Positions 56,923 to 64,000 are shown, counted from the stretch's first letter. The stretch is 64,000 nucleotides of DNA from Vibrio caribbeanicus ATCC BAA-2122 (GCF_000165125.1 NZ_AEIU01000069.1:124001-188000); one strand, 5' to 3'. Translations and numbers: made by a program. Notes: generated by a model not told the origin, from the sequence alone.

Positions 56923-57219
56923 ATGAACAAAATAACTGTAACCAAACTTTGCTGCACTGAGCATGATCAGGCAGCGGAGATCGGAAGAGGCAAAATTCGT
57001 GATAATGCGTTAAAGGCTATGGTGACGAGTAAGCTTTATCAAAGCAAAGTAGAAGTGCCTAAGAAGGGCAAGGGTAGTTTTAAGCGTAAGGCTAAACATA
57101 AGGGTAAAGAGCCCTATTCAAACGTTACTTTCCATGAGTTACGTTTGAATAGGGCTTTTGCCTCTAACTCTTTTTTCAACATTGATATTGTTTACTCATG
57201 CATTCTATTGCATCCATGA
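56923..57219 (+). CDS. arfA: Alternative ribosome-rescue factor ArfA
   Basis: The reading frame codes for 98 residues. Residues about 22-62 match ArfA: GRGKIRDNALKAM, then KKGKGSFKRKAKHKGKEPY (compare KGKGSYMRKGKH in E. coli). ArfA recruits RF2 to ribosomes stalled without a stop codon. Like E. coli arfA, the gene carries a strong hairpin inside the frame (57110-57156, starting at about codon 63), so the normal product is expected to come from a nonstop mRNA and be removed by tmRNA unless trans-translation fails. Residues past about 63 are probably not part of the active protein. AGGAGG lies seven bases before the ATG. The N-terminal extension with two Cys is longer than in E. coli. Confidence 0.88.
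   Translation: MNKITVTKLCCTEHDQAAEIGRGKIRDNALKAMVTSKLYQSKVEVPKKGKGSFKRKAKHKGKEPYSNVTFHELRLNRAFASNSFFNIDIVYSCILLHP
57110..57160 (+). terminator. Terminator hairpin inside arfA
   Basis: A 16-bp perfect stem (AGCCCTATTCAAACGT at 57110-57125 with ACGTTTGAATAGGGCT at 57141-57156) is followed by TTTT. An inner ACT/AGT pair extends it after one mismatch. It sits within the arfA frame with no stop before it. Confidence 0.9.
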
Positions 57220-57742
57220 TCAACTGATGACCCAATTTAGGAAACAAAAACTCTGTATCTATTGCTTATTAAGCCAATGCCCCTTCAAGTCCAGAATAGC
57301 CCCATAGCATCATGCAAAATTGTATTTTAAGCGGTGCGACGAAGGACTCAGCTGTACGTGTCACTCCAGATATCCAGTAGGTTGGTTCAAAGCTTTGTAT
57401 GTTGTCCTCAGCGAAGCATTCAGTTTAGATAACAAACCAGAGTCTTCTAAATCCTGCTAGTGGTAATTTATAAATTTAAATTATGAGGTAAATTTTTTGT
57501 TATTAAATTGTAACAATTATAAGTGTCAATCTTGTTTGTCATTTAAATACTCATTAAAGACAAAGGTTTATCAATATCATATAGTTAAAATTTCATCTTT
57601 TGTTAATGTCTTAACTAACATATGTGGCTAATTAGAAGAAAAATTCACTTGTAATCAATAAAAAAATGATGAAAATATACGCAAAATGAGTTTTTGCTAA
57701 CGAATGGATTCTTTCTTTAATTATTATACTGTGAGCCCATAC
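57220..57742. other. Intergenic region with gene-remnant-like stretch
   Basis: The gap after arfA has no intact gene. Its left part (57269-57440, minus strand) reads like decayed coding sequence in two frames; see the separate entry. The right part (57440-57742) is very AT-rich and shows nothing clear. Confidence 0.4.
57269..57455 (-). pseudogene. Possible decayed coding remnant
   Basis: On the minus strand one frame is open from 57455 to a stop at 57361 (ending LNQPTGYLE) and the next frame is open from 57424 to a stop at 57269 (containing YWISGVTRTAESFVAP and ending GYSGLEGALA). Together they look like the C-terminus of one protein broken by a frame change. No start codon or ribosome site fits. 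I cannot name the parent family. Confidence 0.3.
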
Positions 57743-58096
57743 ATGAAGAAGATTATATTACTTGTAATGTCTATTATTGCAGGTATTGCGTCAGCAGAGC
57801 ATTTCCATTCTTTTCTACTTGGTTTGTATGTATCAACTCTCGCTGTGGGTAGTTGTTACTGGTTTGCATTCCGTAGTACCAAGTTTCCTGAATTGGCATT
57901 ATTGCTGTTGATTGCCGGACTATTTTCAAAGATCACAATTACTGTTGTAGGGGTTTCTTGGGGAATGTCTCAAGACATTATCAGCTCACCATTTATCTTT
58001 GCTCTTTCTTACTTATTTTTCTCGATTGTTGCCACATTTGCCTGGTTCTCTCACAAAGATAAGGCGCAGCATAAATTCAAGCCACAAACTGTTTGA
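57743..58096 (+). CDS. Unknown small inner membrane protein
   Basis: The 117-residue protein has about four hydrophobic helices (residues 4-20, 25-42, 50-72 and 78-100) and a basic C-terminal tail (SHKDKAQHKFKPQ). It has no family that I recognise. The ATG at 57743 is preferred because it opens the first helix; ATG 57704 would add 13 residues. Neither has a clear ribosome site. A terminator follows. Confidence 0.6.
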   Translation: MKKIILLVMSIIAGIASAEHFHSFLLGLYVSTLAVGSCYWFAFRSTKFPELALLLLIAGLFSKITITVVGVSWGMSQDIISSPFIFALSYLFFSIVATFAWFSHKDKAQHKFKPQTV

Positions 58097-58106
58097 ATGA
58101 ATTGAT

Positions 58107-58133
58107 AAAAAGCTCCATTTTTGGAGTTTTTTT
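58107..58133 (+). terminator. Rho-independent terminator
   Basis: AAAAAGCTCC and GGAGTTTTTTT form a stem (one G-T pair) with a six-base loop and a run of seven T. It follows the small membrane protein gene by ten bases. Confidence 0.8.
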
Positions 58134-58478
58134 GCATCCTTACTTTCTGTTTTCTACAAGATTTGCTCGCTCTTTACCTTGAACTGACAACAACTCAGCT
58201 TCCTATTGGCATTATATTCAAATTAATTATATGTACCCCCAAGTAACATCAAGATACAAGGTAACTTACCTTGGGTAGCTTGTTACAGCGATGATCTCAG
58301 CGTTAAACAATCAGGAAAGAGCCGACTATTCCACAGAGTTAATTTCTTAGAACTCAACATTGTGAAAACGCTCTGAATCCTATCTTGAAGTCACTTGGGC
58401 ATTGCTGTGGTCAGTATTTAGTTCAGTCCTGAACAAAATGGACTTATTGTATTAACTACAATTCTGCAAGGAGAGGGA
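58134..58478. other. Intergenic region upstream of the XRE regulator
   Basis: No gene is supported here. A near-perfect palindrome, CAAGGTAA-C-TTACCTTG, at 58257-58273 lies about 205 bp before the XRE-type regulator start and could be an operator. GTAAC/GTTAC pairs outside it extend the symmetry loosely. Confidence 0.4.
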
Positions 58479-58838
58479 ATGGAATTTACAGACAACGATA
58501 GACAAGCGCTTAACACGATTTGGATGTCCCAGAAAACCAAGATGCGTCTGACGCAGATGGAGTTTGCGAAGAAACTCGGAATGAATCAATTGAGCTTTTC
58601 GCGATTAATGCGAGGAGAGTCCCCTCTGACGATGTCTTTTGTTAGTCAGTTCTGTCGTTTATTGCACATTGACCCCAACGTTACTGTCCCGAGTTTAAAA
58701 GCGAACCATAGCAACGGCCCTAAAATCGTTTATCTCAAGAGCCGTATGACGGTTGATGGTGAGATCCAAAATGCTTATATAGAAGGCAATCAGGTTGTGG
58801 TTGAATATGCTCACACCGTTGACGGAGCTAATGACTAG
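58479..58838 (+). CDS. XRE-family helix-turn-helix regulator
   Basis: The 119-residue protein has an N-terminal HTH domain (about 20-70: RLTQMEFAKKLGMNQLSFSRLMRGESPLT) and a short beta-rich C-terminal part. It resembles single-domain repressors of the Cro/C1 type. AGGAGAGG precedes the ATG. A DUF3820-type gene follows on the same strand. Confidence 0.82.
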   Translation: MEFTDNDRQALNTIWMSQKTKMRLTQMEFAKKLGMNQLSFSRLMRGESPLTMSFVSQFCRLLHIDPNVTVPSLKANHSNGPKIVYLKSRMTVDGEIQNAYIEGNQVVVEYAHTVDGAND

Positions 58839-58895
58839 CAAGCCTATTTTTTATATAGTTATGGGCTCTTTTTGTCGAACACACAGGAACCTTCG

Positions 58896-59111
58896 GTGCT
58901 AGAAAAAGAAAATGTACTCAAGCTTGTGAGAATAAAGATGCCCTTTGGCAAGTACGCTGGTCGCGTATTGATTGACTTACCTGAAGAATATTTGCTTTGG
59001 TTTGATAAAAAAGGTTTTCCCGAAGGGGAGTTAGGTGAGCTGCTCAAGCTCTGCTTAGCACTAAAAATTGAAGGCTTAGATACGGTCGTTAAGCCTTTAA
59101 AGCGAATGTAA
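58896..59111 (+). CDS. DUF3820 family protein
   Basis: The 71-residue protein matches the DUF3820 pattern MPFGKYAGRVLIDLPEEYLLWF followed by KKGFPEGELGELL. The family is sometimes labelled a quorum-sensing-regulated virulence factor, but its activity is unknown. The GTG at 58896 is preferred because AGGAA lies seven bases upstream; TTG 58872 lacks a ribosome site. Confidence 0.82.
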   Translation: MLEKENVLKLVRIKMPFGKYAGRVLIDLPEEYLLWFDKKGFPEGELGELLKLCLALKIEGLDTVVKPLKRM

Positions 59112-59151
59112 CCAGCGAGAGAAACTTGTTTGTTTTTAACAACAACTGAAT

Positions 59152-59385
59152 ATGAATTTTGATCTTAAACACCACCAATTGATAGAAGATGGTTCGCTGG
59201 CAGGGTGCTATATTCATCAGCCAGCTCATGGCAGCCAGATAGATGATAAAGCGGTTTTGGCCGAGCGACAAATGCTCGAAAAGATGGGGCACAAGGTAAT
59301 GCAGGTTCAAGCTAAAGGCACAACAACAACATTTTCTGAGGCAATGCAAAAGTTCACTAAGAAGACGGGATATCAGTCCAATTAA
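59152..59385 (+). CDS. Unknown small protein
   Basis: The 77-residue protein has no signal or membrane helix. It contains many Gln, Lys and Thr residues and no domain that I know. It lies 40 bp after the DUF3820 gene on the same strand and may be co-transcribed. No strong ribosome site precedes the ATG. Confidence 0.5.
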   Translation: MNFDLKHHQLIEDGSLAGCYIHQPAHGSQIDDKAVLAERQMLEKMGHKVMQVQAKGTTTTFSEAMQKFTKKTGYQSN

Positions 59386-59547
59386 TAGACCAAGGCACCT
59401 TTTATTCCTCCAATCCTTTTTGCTTTTGTTTAAAAAGAGTCAGAACTGCGGATCTGACTTTTATGCTCTAAAAATCGCTAAACCGACGAAATCCAAATCG
59501 AAAAGTAATAACAATGGATAAAATTTAAATAATTCAAAAGGAATCAA

Positions 59548-60556
59548 ATGTTCAAGAAACTTTCATTAGTTGTTCTCACTGTTTTCTCTATCGGCGCTAA
59601 TGCTCAAATTATTACCAACGACACGACTCTAGAGCAGCGTATAAGAGAGCTAGTATCTATCAAAGTCTCTCCAGAAAATATCGAACAAAAAAATCACTGA
59701 AGGTCAATTTGATAAGGTTTTCGAACTGTATAATCATCTTAATGATGAACAACAAGCAATGCAGAAATTTTCAAATGCAGTAGATACAACTCCTGTTATC
59801 GATAACTTGGATGAAAACAAAGCGGTCATTGCAAATGAGGCTTTTAATACAGTTCTTAGGAACACTGGAAAAAAATTTCCAAAGTCAGCCAACTTTACGC
59901 CAAAGGGCATCATTGTGCTTGGCTCAACACCTGGAAAAGGCATTTTGGAAAGACGTTTAGATGATGCCTATAAAATGGCAGAAGAAGACAAATCACTGCC
60001 AATTATTCTCTCAGGAAAAGGGCGCAAAGAAGACGTTGTAGAAGCTGACTACATGTATAATTACCTTATTCGTAAGGGACTCAATGGTGAGCGCTTATAC
60101 AAAGAGTCGTTATCTCTAGATACCGTTGGTAACGCAGAGTTTTCATACTTTACTATTACTGAAAATGAGTCACTCAAAGATATCAGGGACTGGTTGGTGA
60201 TCACCAACAACTTCCATGCTATGCGCTCGCTCAATACTTTTCAGTACATTTTTCCTGATAATTACCGTTTAGAAGTATATTTGGCACCGCTTTTACCTGA
60301 AGGTGTTACAAATCCTGATAGGCTAAAAATCTTGAAACAACTCGTTACCGGAGAAGTGAAATCAGCATCAAACTTACAATTTATGGAGCTTCTCACTAAT
60401 CAGCGTTTTAATAACAAAGAGCAACTCTTTAAGGCTGAGAATATAGCAGGGCAACCCTGTGCAATCTTACAAGGGATGCTTATCAAGCATCCACTTTATA
60501 AAGAGAAGGTAGATGAATTGACTCAGCGCTTCAGTGAGTGCTTCATAGCTCAGTAA
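59548..60556 (+). pseudogene. Exported YdcF/DUF218-like protein, split by a frameshift
   Basis: A frame from ATG 59548 (AGGAA upstream) encodes a clear signal peptide (FKKLSLVVLTVFSIGANAQ) and 50 residues, ending in TGA at 59698-59700. The next frame is open from before 59687 to 60556 and continues the same protein (ITEGQFDKVFELYNHLNDEQQ onward). It includes DUF218 features: GIIVLGSTPGKGILERRLDDAYKMA, LPIILSGKGRKEDVVEADYMYNYL and SLSLDTVGNAEFS. The frames meet at an A7 tract (59687-59693). Removing one A joins them into a product of about 335 residues. DUF218 proteins act in the envelope with poorly known function. It could be a pseudogene, a sequencing error, or a slippage-controlled gene. 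The intact downstream frame alone begins at ATG 59759. Confidence 0.75.
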
Positions 60557-60615
60557 TTATTACTTTTGGTACTTTTGTTCTAGTTAAAGGAGCACATTGT
60601 GCTCCTTTAAGTTGG

Positions 60616-61587
60616 TTAGTTTTTAATGATTTGTTCCGTCATAATGTCTGTGTCATGTTTTGAATTGTACCAATACAGTCCATTATCAACACTGTAAGTT
60701 TGAATGTTAGATAAAGTCGCGGCTGTCTCTGATGGTTTTAGGATGTATCCTGCTGCAATTCCCTTATTTACTTGGTTATCGTGTATAGGCACATTCAACA
60801 AGTCGCTGCGAATTTCGGCATTCACGAGTGTGCTACCTCGGGTTAATTGTCCTGTTAACAGCCCTACATTACCCTTCTCTAGGATTTGAGCGGAAATGAG
60901 GTTACCACTGCTCTGGATATTCTTTAGATTACTGGCATAAGCATTTCCCACAATCCCGCCAACAAATTCCTGTTCATCATTTGAAATCGTTAGAATGTTG
61001 TTGCGGTGTGCTAGGTTTGAGAGTTCGCTATACTTAGCTTGGCCTAATAGCATTCCTAGATAACTGGTATGAGCAACATTTATGGTTGAATTGCTGACTT
61101 TTACAATATCAACGGTTGTGTCTTCGATTGTTCCTAATAACATTCCAACTCCATGGGTCACTTTTTCTGATGTTGTAATTTCACTATTTTCAATCCTTAC
61201 ATTAGTTAAATGACTGTCATATGCTCGTCCAGCAAGTACTCCAATGCTTGAACTTTTATGCGTAGGTTCCACCGTAATATTTCGCAGTGTTAGGTTACGA
61301 ATTTTTGCACCTCTGATTTGAGTAAAAAGCCCAACGTTTCCGGTCCCCGATAAGTTTAGATCGCTAATAGTGAAATTCTGCCCGTCGAACACCCCTTTGA
61401 AATAGCCGAGAGACTCAAAGTCTTGGCTACAGCTGAGGTCTGCTGTGAGCTGATATTCGCCTTCTGGGTTGTCATCAATTTGCGATAAGTCACTACAACT
61501 GCTGATATAAGTGATTGACGTTTCTGCAAGGGTAAAAAACGAAAATGGTGCGGTAATAGCCAATACAATACATTGTTTAATTTTCAT
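60616..61587 (-). CDS. Secreted beta-helix-like (GLUG-type) repeat protein
   Basis: The 323-residue product has a signal peptide (cut after FFTLA). It then has repeated units of about 30-40 residues with the pattern hydrophobic-N-L-x-x-x-N followed by VGxLxG or VGLLTGQ (for example GNVGLFTQIRGAKIRNLTLRN, IGVLAGRAYDSHLTNVRI, VGMLLGTIEDTTVDIVKV). This suits a right-handed beta helix or GLUG-type surface protein. Cys residues near the N-terminus (ISSCSDL and LSCSQDF) may form a disulfide. Function unknown; adhesion is a guess. Confidence 0.65.
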   Translation of the reverse strand: MKIKQCIVLAITAPFSFFTLAETSITYISSCSDLSQIDDNPEGEYQLTADLSCSQDFESLGYFKGVFDGQNFTISDLNLSGTGNVGLFTQIRGAKIRNLTLRNITVEPTHKSSSIGVLAGRAYDSHLTNVRIENSEITTSEKVTHGVGMLLGTIEDTTVDIVKVSNSTINVAHTSYLGMLLGQAKYSELSNLAHRNNILTISNDEQEFVGGIVGNAYASNLKNIQSSGNLISAQILEKGNVGLLTGQLTRGSTLVNAEIRSDLLNVPIHDNQVNKGIAAGYILKPSETAATLSNIQTYSVDNGLYWYNSKHDTDIMTEQIIKN

Positions 61588-62377
61588 TAGTCATTCCTAA
61601 TATTTATTTAGATTAAAGATTAAGTGGCTTATATAAACTGCCACGGATGACTTCTTTCGAAGCTGTGGCAATCTTAATTAATAGATTTTTAATCCAATTG
61701 GTCTTGTAATCAGATCAGAGGTTTATTCTGAAGTTTATGTATATCGATGGGATCAAGAGATGGCTAAGTTCTGAGGAACCCCCACGAAAGATCGGTTTTA
61801 TCTGAGTAAGGGACGACCTTCGGGCGGCGATATTTTTATTGAGCGATTTTGACGAAACCTAAAATATGAAGAGGTTTACTTAAAAGCTTACAGCAACCCC
61901 ATTTGTTACTGTACAAGCAGGCAACCAAACACAAATACAAAGTGAGAATAGGAGTTTCTTCATAGCATAAGTTTTCAATATCATTTAGTTAAGGTGAAGT
62001 GTATCATTAGTAGTTCCAAACAGCTCTTACAAAAATTTAACGCAATTTTTTAGAAACGTTACAGTTGGGATTTTCTAAATCAAATATGCCCCATTCCTTC
62101 TCAGCGCTAAAGTCTAACCACAATCTGCAATTGTACGTTTGCCTTATCTGTAGTTATCCGAGAGAGTGCCGACGTAAGCTTTTTAAAAATTATGCGTCAT
62201 CTTGCAATCTAATGCTCAACACACCTCACTAACCTATTGATTATCAATTGAACTGCGTTTAAAAAGATTGCATAATAGGATTATGAAAAACGGCTGAAAG
62301 CCGTATAGAAAGCGTTACATTTTTAGATCGAAATATCGTAAGTTTTATTTTTTAAAATATTTCAAGGAACTAAGGTT
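61588..62377. other. Long intergenic region with gene remnants
   Basis: No normal-length gene is supported in these 790 bases. A tiny lipoprotein-like frame is at 61880-61963 (minus). A plus-strand stretch around 61740-61850 reads as coding-like in short pieces (for example DRFYLSKGRPSGGDIF between two stops) and may be a decayed gene. A small ACGGCT-GAA-AGCCGT hairpin is near 62289-62303. Confidence 0.4.
61880..61963 (-). CDS. Possible 27-residue lipoprotein
   Basis: The frame encodes MKKLLFSLCICVWLPAC followed by ten residues (TVTNGVAVSF). This is a complete lipoprotein signal with the lipobox LPAC and a very short mature part. It sits alone in a long intergenic region. No good ribosome site is seen before the ATG. 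It could be a real small lipoprotein or the remnant of a longer gene. Confidence 0.35.
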   Translation of the reverse strand: MKKLLFSLCICVWLPACTVTNGVAVSF

Positions 62378-62728
62378 ATGAAGGTTTTACCTCTAATTTT
62401 GTTTGTATTGGTGTTTACATCGGTATCTGCATCTGCAAATCCGGGGAGTTGGATGCCTACAGCAAAAAAGATATCTAGCATTATTGTGGAAGGTGATGAA
62501 AACGGAAGAGCATTGATAATCATAGAGGGTGGAGTGCCTAGTGATTTCATCCCTTCGGAGTGTCGTGCAGGAATTAACAGCACGTATAACACTGTGTTTT
62601 TAAACACGCACAAAGGTAGAGGTATATATTCTATGGCGTTAACTGCATATAGTGCCGGAAAACCCGTGAAATTGGCTTTATCATGTACTGGGAACCGTCC
62701 CTTAATTACTCATATTTGGCTAATGTAA
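62378..62728 (+). CDS. Unknown secreted small protein
   Basis: The 116-residue product has a signal peptide (hydrophobic 4-19, cut after VSASA). The mature part is small and beta-rich with two Cys (SECRAG and LSCTGN) that could pair in the periplasm. I recognise no family. AAGGAAC precedes the ATG. A 112-bp repeat copy starts four bases after the stop. Confidence 0.65.
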   Translation: MKVLPLILFVLVFTSVSASANPGSWMPTAKKISSIIVEGDENGRALIIIEGGVPSDFIPSECRAGINSTYNTVFLNTHKGRGIYSMALTAYSAGKPVKLALSCTGNRPLITHIWLM

Positions 62729-62731
62729 CAA

Positions 62732-62843
62732 ACGTTTAAGGTTTAAAGATACTTTTTCTTATGTGAGCTAATGTATCTAAGTTGTTTAAGCTAAGAAGCT
62801 TTTGTCCAAAAGCGTGCTGCCCCTCTAGGGTGTGTTCTTAATT
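62732..62843. repeat. Gene-end repeat, copy A
   Basis: This copy starts four bases after the secreted protein stop. It shares with copy B the blocks ACGTTTAAG, ATACTTTTTCT, CTTTTGTCCAAAA and GTGTGT-N-C-N-TAA in the same order and spacing. The middle differs in sequence. Confidence 0.7.
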
Positions 62844-62952
62844 ATGTGGTATTTTTACTATGCGTTGAATTTAGTGATTAAGGTGGTGTGCGGGATCTCC
62901 GGTATCGCGTGGTTCACACCTTATTGGGCGTTGATACGTTTGGAGATTTTGC

Positions 62953-63369
62953 ATGCCAGCAAGAATGGATGAATACCTAGATAATGTTATTAAAAATCGA
63001 TTTTCAGTGTCACTAATGTCAAATGCTAAGTGGCGTAAAGTGTTTACGGTATTAGATGTGCCAGAATTGATGTTGAACCAGTGTTACTGGAAGTTTGTTG
63101 ATGAAGATTATGAGTTTCTAGGCTGGTTTACCAAATCAGACGAGTTAATGGAAAAGTATGTGGGCGACTATGGCTCAGGACCTTTCGCCTACAAGCGAAT
63201 TGAGTGGTTAGAAATCCCCAAAGTAGGCAAGCCTAGTGGGTATGAAAATGTGCCCTTTAAACATTGGCATCAAGATATAGATGAAGCATTGAGCATCTTA
63301 AACTCGGTTGGGCACTTTGATACGAAGCTCACAGATAGAGGGTTGCGTATCTACGGTTTCAGAGAATAG
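62953..63369 (+). CDS. Unknown cytoplasmic protein in a gene-plus-repeat unit
   Basis: The 138-residue protein has no signal peptide. It is rich in Trp, Tyr, Asp and Glu (QCYWKFVDEDYEFLGWF, RIEWLEIPKVGK), and no family is assigned with confidence. GGAG lies about eight bases before the ATG. Its stop is directly followed by repeat copy B. Genes of this size and kind are common in Vibrio integron cassettes, but no proven attC was found. Confidence 0.6.
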   Translation: MPARMDEYLDNVIKNRFSVSLMSNAKWRKVFTVLDVPELMLNQCYWKFVDEDYEFLGWFTKSDELMEKYVGDYGSGPFAYKRIEWLEIPKVGKPSGYENVPFKHWHQDIDEALSILNSVGHFDTKLTDRGLRIYGFRE

Positions 63370-63484
63370 ACGTTTAAGACTCAAAATACTTTTTCTAATG
63401 TTCACGGAACGAGTTAGGGCTTCGACCCTAACTCACTTTTGTCCAAAAACGTGTTGCGCCCCCTTTTGGTGTGTGTCCTAAATT
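63370..63484. repeat. Gene-end repeat, copy B
   Basis: This copy begins at the base after the stop of the preceding gene. Its middle holds a perfect 9-bp stem (GAGTTAGGG and CCCTAACTC, loop CTTCGA) where copy A has different sequence. Confidence 0.7.
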
Positions 63485-63548
63485 TTCAAAACAGGTAGCT
63501 AATACTACTAACAATTCACTTGCTCATGATTTCATACAATCTTTTCCA

Positions 63549-63574
63549 AAAATAAAGCCCCCGTTCGGAGGCTT
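63549..63574 (-). terminator. Rho-independent terminator of the aldehyde dehydrogenase gene
   Basis: On the minus strand the stem AAGCCTCCG with CGGGGGCTT (one mismatch) is followed by TTATTTTT. It starts about ten bases after the stop codon. Confidence 0.8.
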
Positions 63575-63583
63575 CCTTTGAGA

Positions 63584-64000
63584 TTAAAGTGAACGAACTA
63601 GTTTTTTGTTTATAAACTCTTCCATACCAGCGCGGCCTAGTTCACGCCCAAACCCCGAGTTTTTTACTCCACCGAACGGTAGACATGGCTCAGAGATAGT
63701 AAAGCTATTAATGAATGACACACCGGTTTCTAGTTTCGATGCCACAGAACGAGCTTTACTTTCATTTTGAGAGATAATCGCTGAGCTCAGGCCATAAGAG
63801 CTGTTATTTGCAAGCTCGATGGCTTGTTGCTCGGATGACACTTTGTAAACGACCGCTATCGGCCCAAACAATTCACGATCAAAGATATCCATTTGCTGTG
63901 TTACATCCGTCAAAATAGTTGGTTTTAGCCACGCTCCAGGTAATGGTTCGCGTTCACCACCGAGCACCAATGTTGCACCTTGCTCCACTGCATGGTGAAC
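63584..64000 (-). CDS. Aldehyde dehydrogenase, C-terminal part (partial)
   Basis: The last 138 codons of an aldehyde dehydrogenase of the succinate-semialdehyde type are present; the frame runs to the window edge and beyond. Visible motifs are LKPTILTDVTQQMDIFDRELFGPIAVVYKV, NNSSYGLSSAI, the C-terminal INSFTISEPCLPFGGVKNSGFGRELG and the final EFINKKLVRSL. The catalytic Cys region lies outside the window. A terminator follows the stop. Confidence 0.93.
   Translation of the reverse strand, partial: VHHAVEQGATLVLGGEREPLPGAWLKPTILTDVTQQMDIFDRELFGPIAVVYKVSSEQQAIELANNSSYGLSSAIISQNESKARSVASKLETGVSFINSFTISEPCLPFGGVKNSGFGRELGRAGMEEFINKKLVRSL

Noticed and set aside
57110-57219. C-terminal 36 residues of arfA as functional protein
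   Set aside because: They are encoded by and beyond the terminator hairpin; ArfA function is known to reside in the part before it.
62727-62932. A complete integron attC site between the two right-end genes
   Set aside because: Left and right ends resemble attC ends, but the length of about 206 bp, the lack of a proper GTTRRRY core and the second repeat copy without such ends argue against a clean attC.

Overview
The window looks like part of a Vibrionaceae genome, most likely the smaller second chromosome of a Vibrio. The reasons are close matches to remembered Vibrio or gammaproteobacterial proteins (HutX/HutZ, hutBCD, AroG, PpsA/PpsR, NorR/Hmp, YaeQ, ArfA, an aa3-type cox cluster) and a gene set (hut, ppsA, nadE, norR-hmp) that sits on chromosome II in Vibrio cholerae. 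This assignment is inference; no search was run. No rRNA, tRNA, CRISPR array or intact insertion sequence was seen.

Layout. 1-9.9 kb: the tail of an unknown gene, a MaoC-like hydratase, two exporters (EamA and LysE), a secreted lipase-like hydrolase followed by an unknown anchored protein, a porin behind a textbook CRP site, an FAH-family enzyme, an acetyltransferase and a phosphohexomutase. 10.4-18.2 kb: a cytochrome c oxidase operon (coxB-coxA-ctaG-coxC, a divergent small DUF2909-type gene, SURF1, a thioredoxin-fold-like protein, ctaA, cyoE) with no sco gene. 18.2-21.6 kb: a polar amino acid ABC transporter on the minus strand. 21.9-31.7 kb: aroG, a second porin-like protein, a YjiH-family membrane protein, an M23 peptidoglycan endopeptidase, and the divergent pair ppsA/ppsR (PEP synthase and its regulator). 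31.7-35.8 kb: heme uptake hutBCD divergent from hutXZ across a Fur-like palindrome.

35.8-48.8 kb: a MocR regulator and divergent EamA exporter, NAD biosynthesis (nadE and a NadD-like enzyme), a GAF-GGDEF-EAL protein, a LysR/MFS divergent pair, a two-domain glutaredoxin-like protein, and EamA and MATE exporters. 48.9-53 kb: a HAD phosphatase, a membrane-anchored glutaredoxin, and the nitric oxide module norR/hmp. The norR/hmp intergenic region carries two GT-N7-AC NorR-type sites and a GG-N10-GC sigma-54 promoter. 53-59.4 kb: yaeQ and partner, a periplasmic glycerophosphodiesterase, an acetyltransferase, a cold shock gene with a long leader, arfA with a perfect terminator hairpin inside its reading frame, and several small genes.

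59.5-64 kb is accessory in character. It holds a YdcF-like exported protein split by a frameshift at an A7 tract, a beta-helix-like secreted protein, a possible 27-residue lipoprotein, and two unknown genes each followed at once by a copy of the same roughly 115-bp repeat. It ends with a truncated aldehyde dehydrogenase. The most informative signals are the arfA internal hairpin, the norR-hmp regulatory region, the A7 frameshift, the gene-plus-repeat pair at the right end, and the direct repeats at the MocR/EamA promoter.
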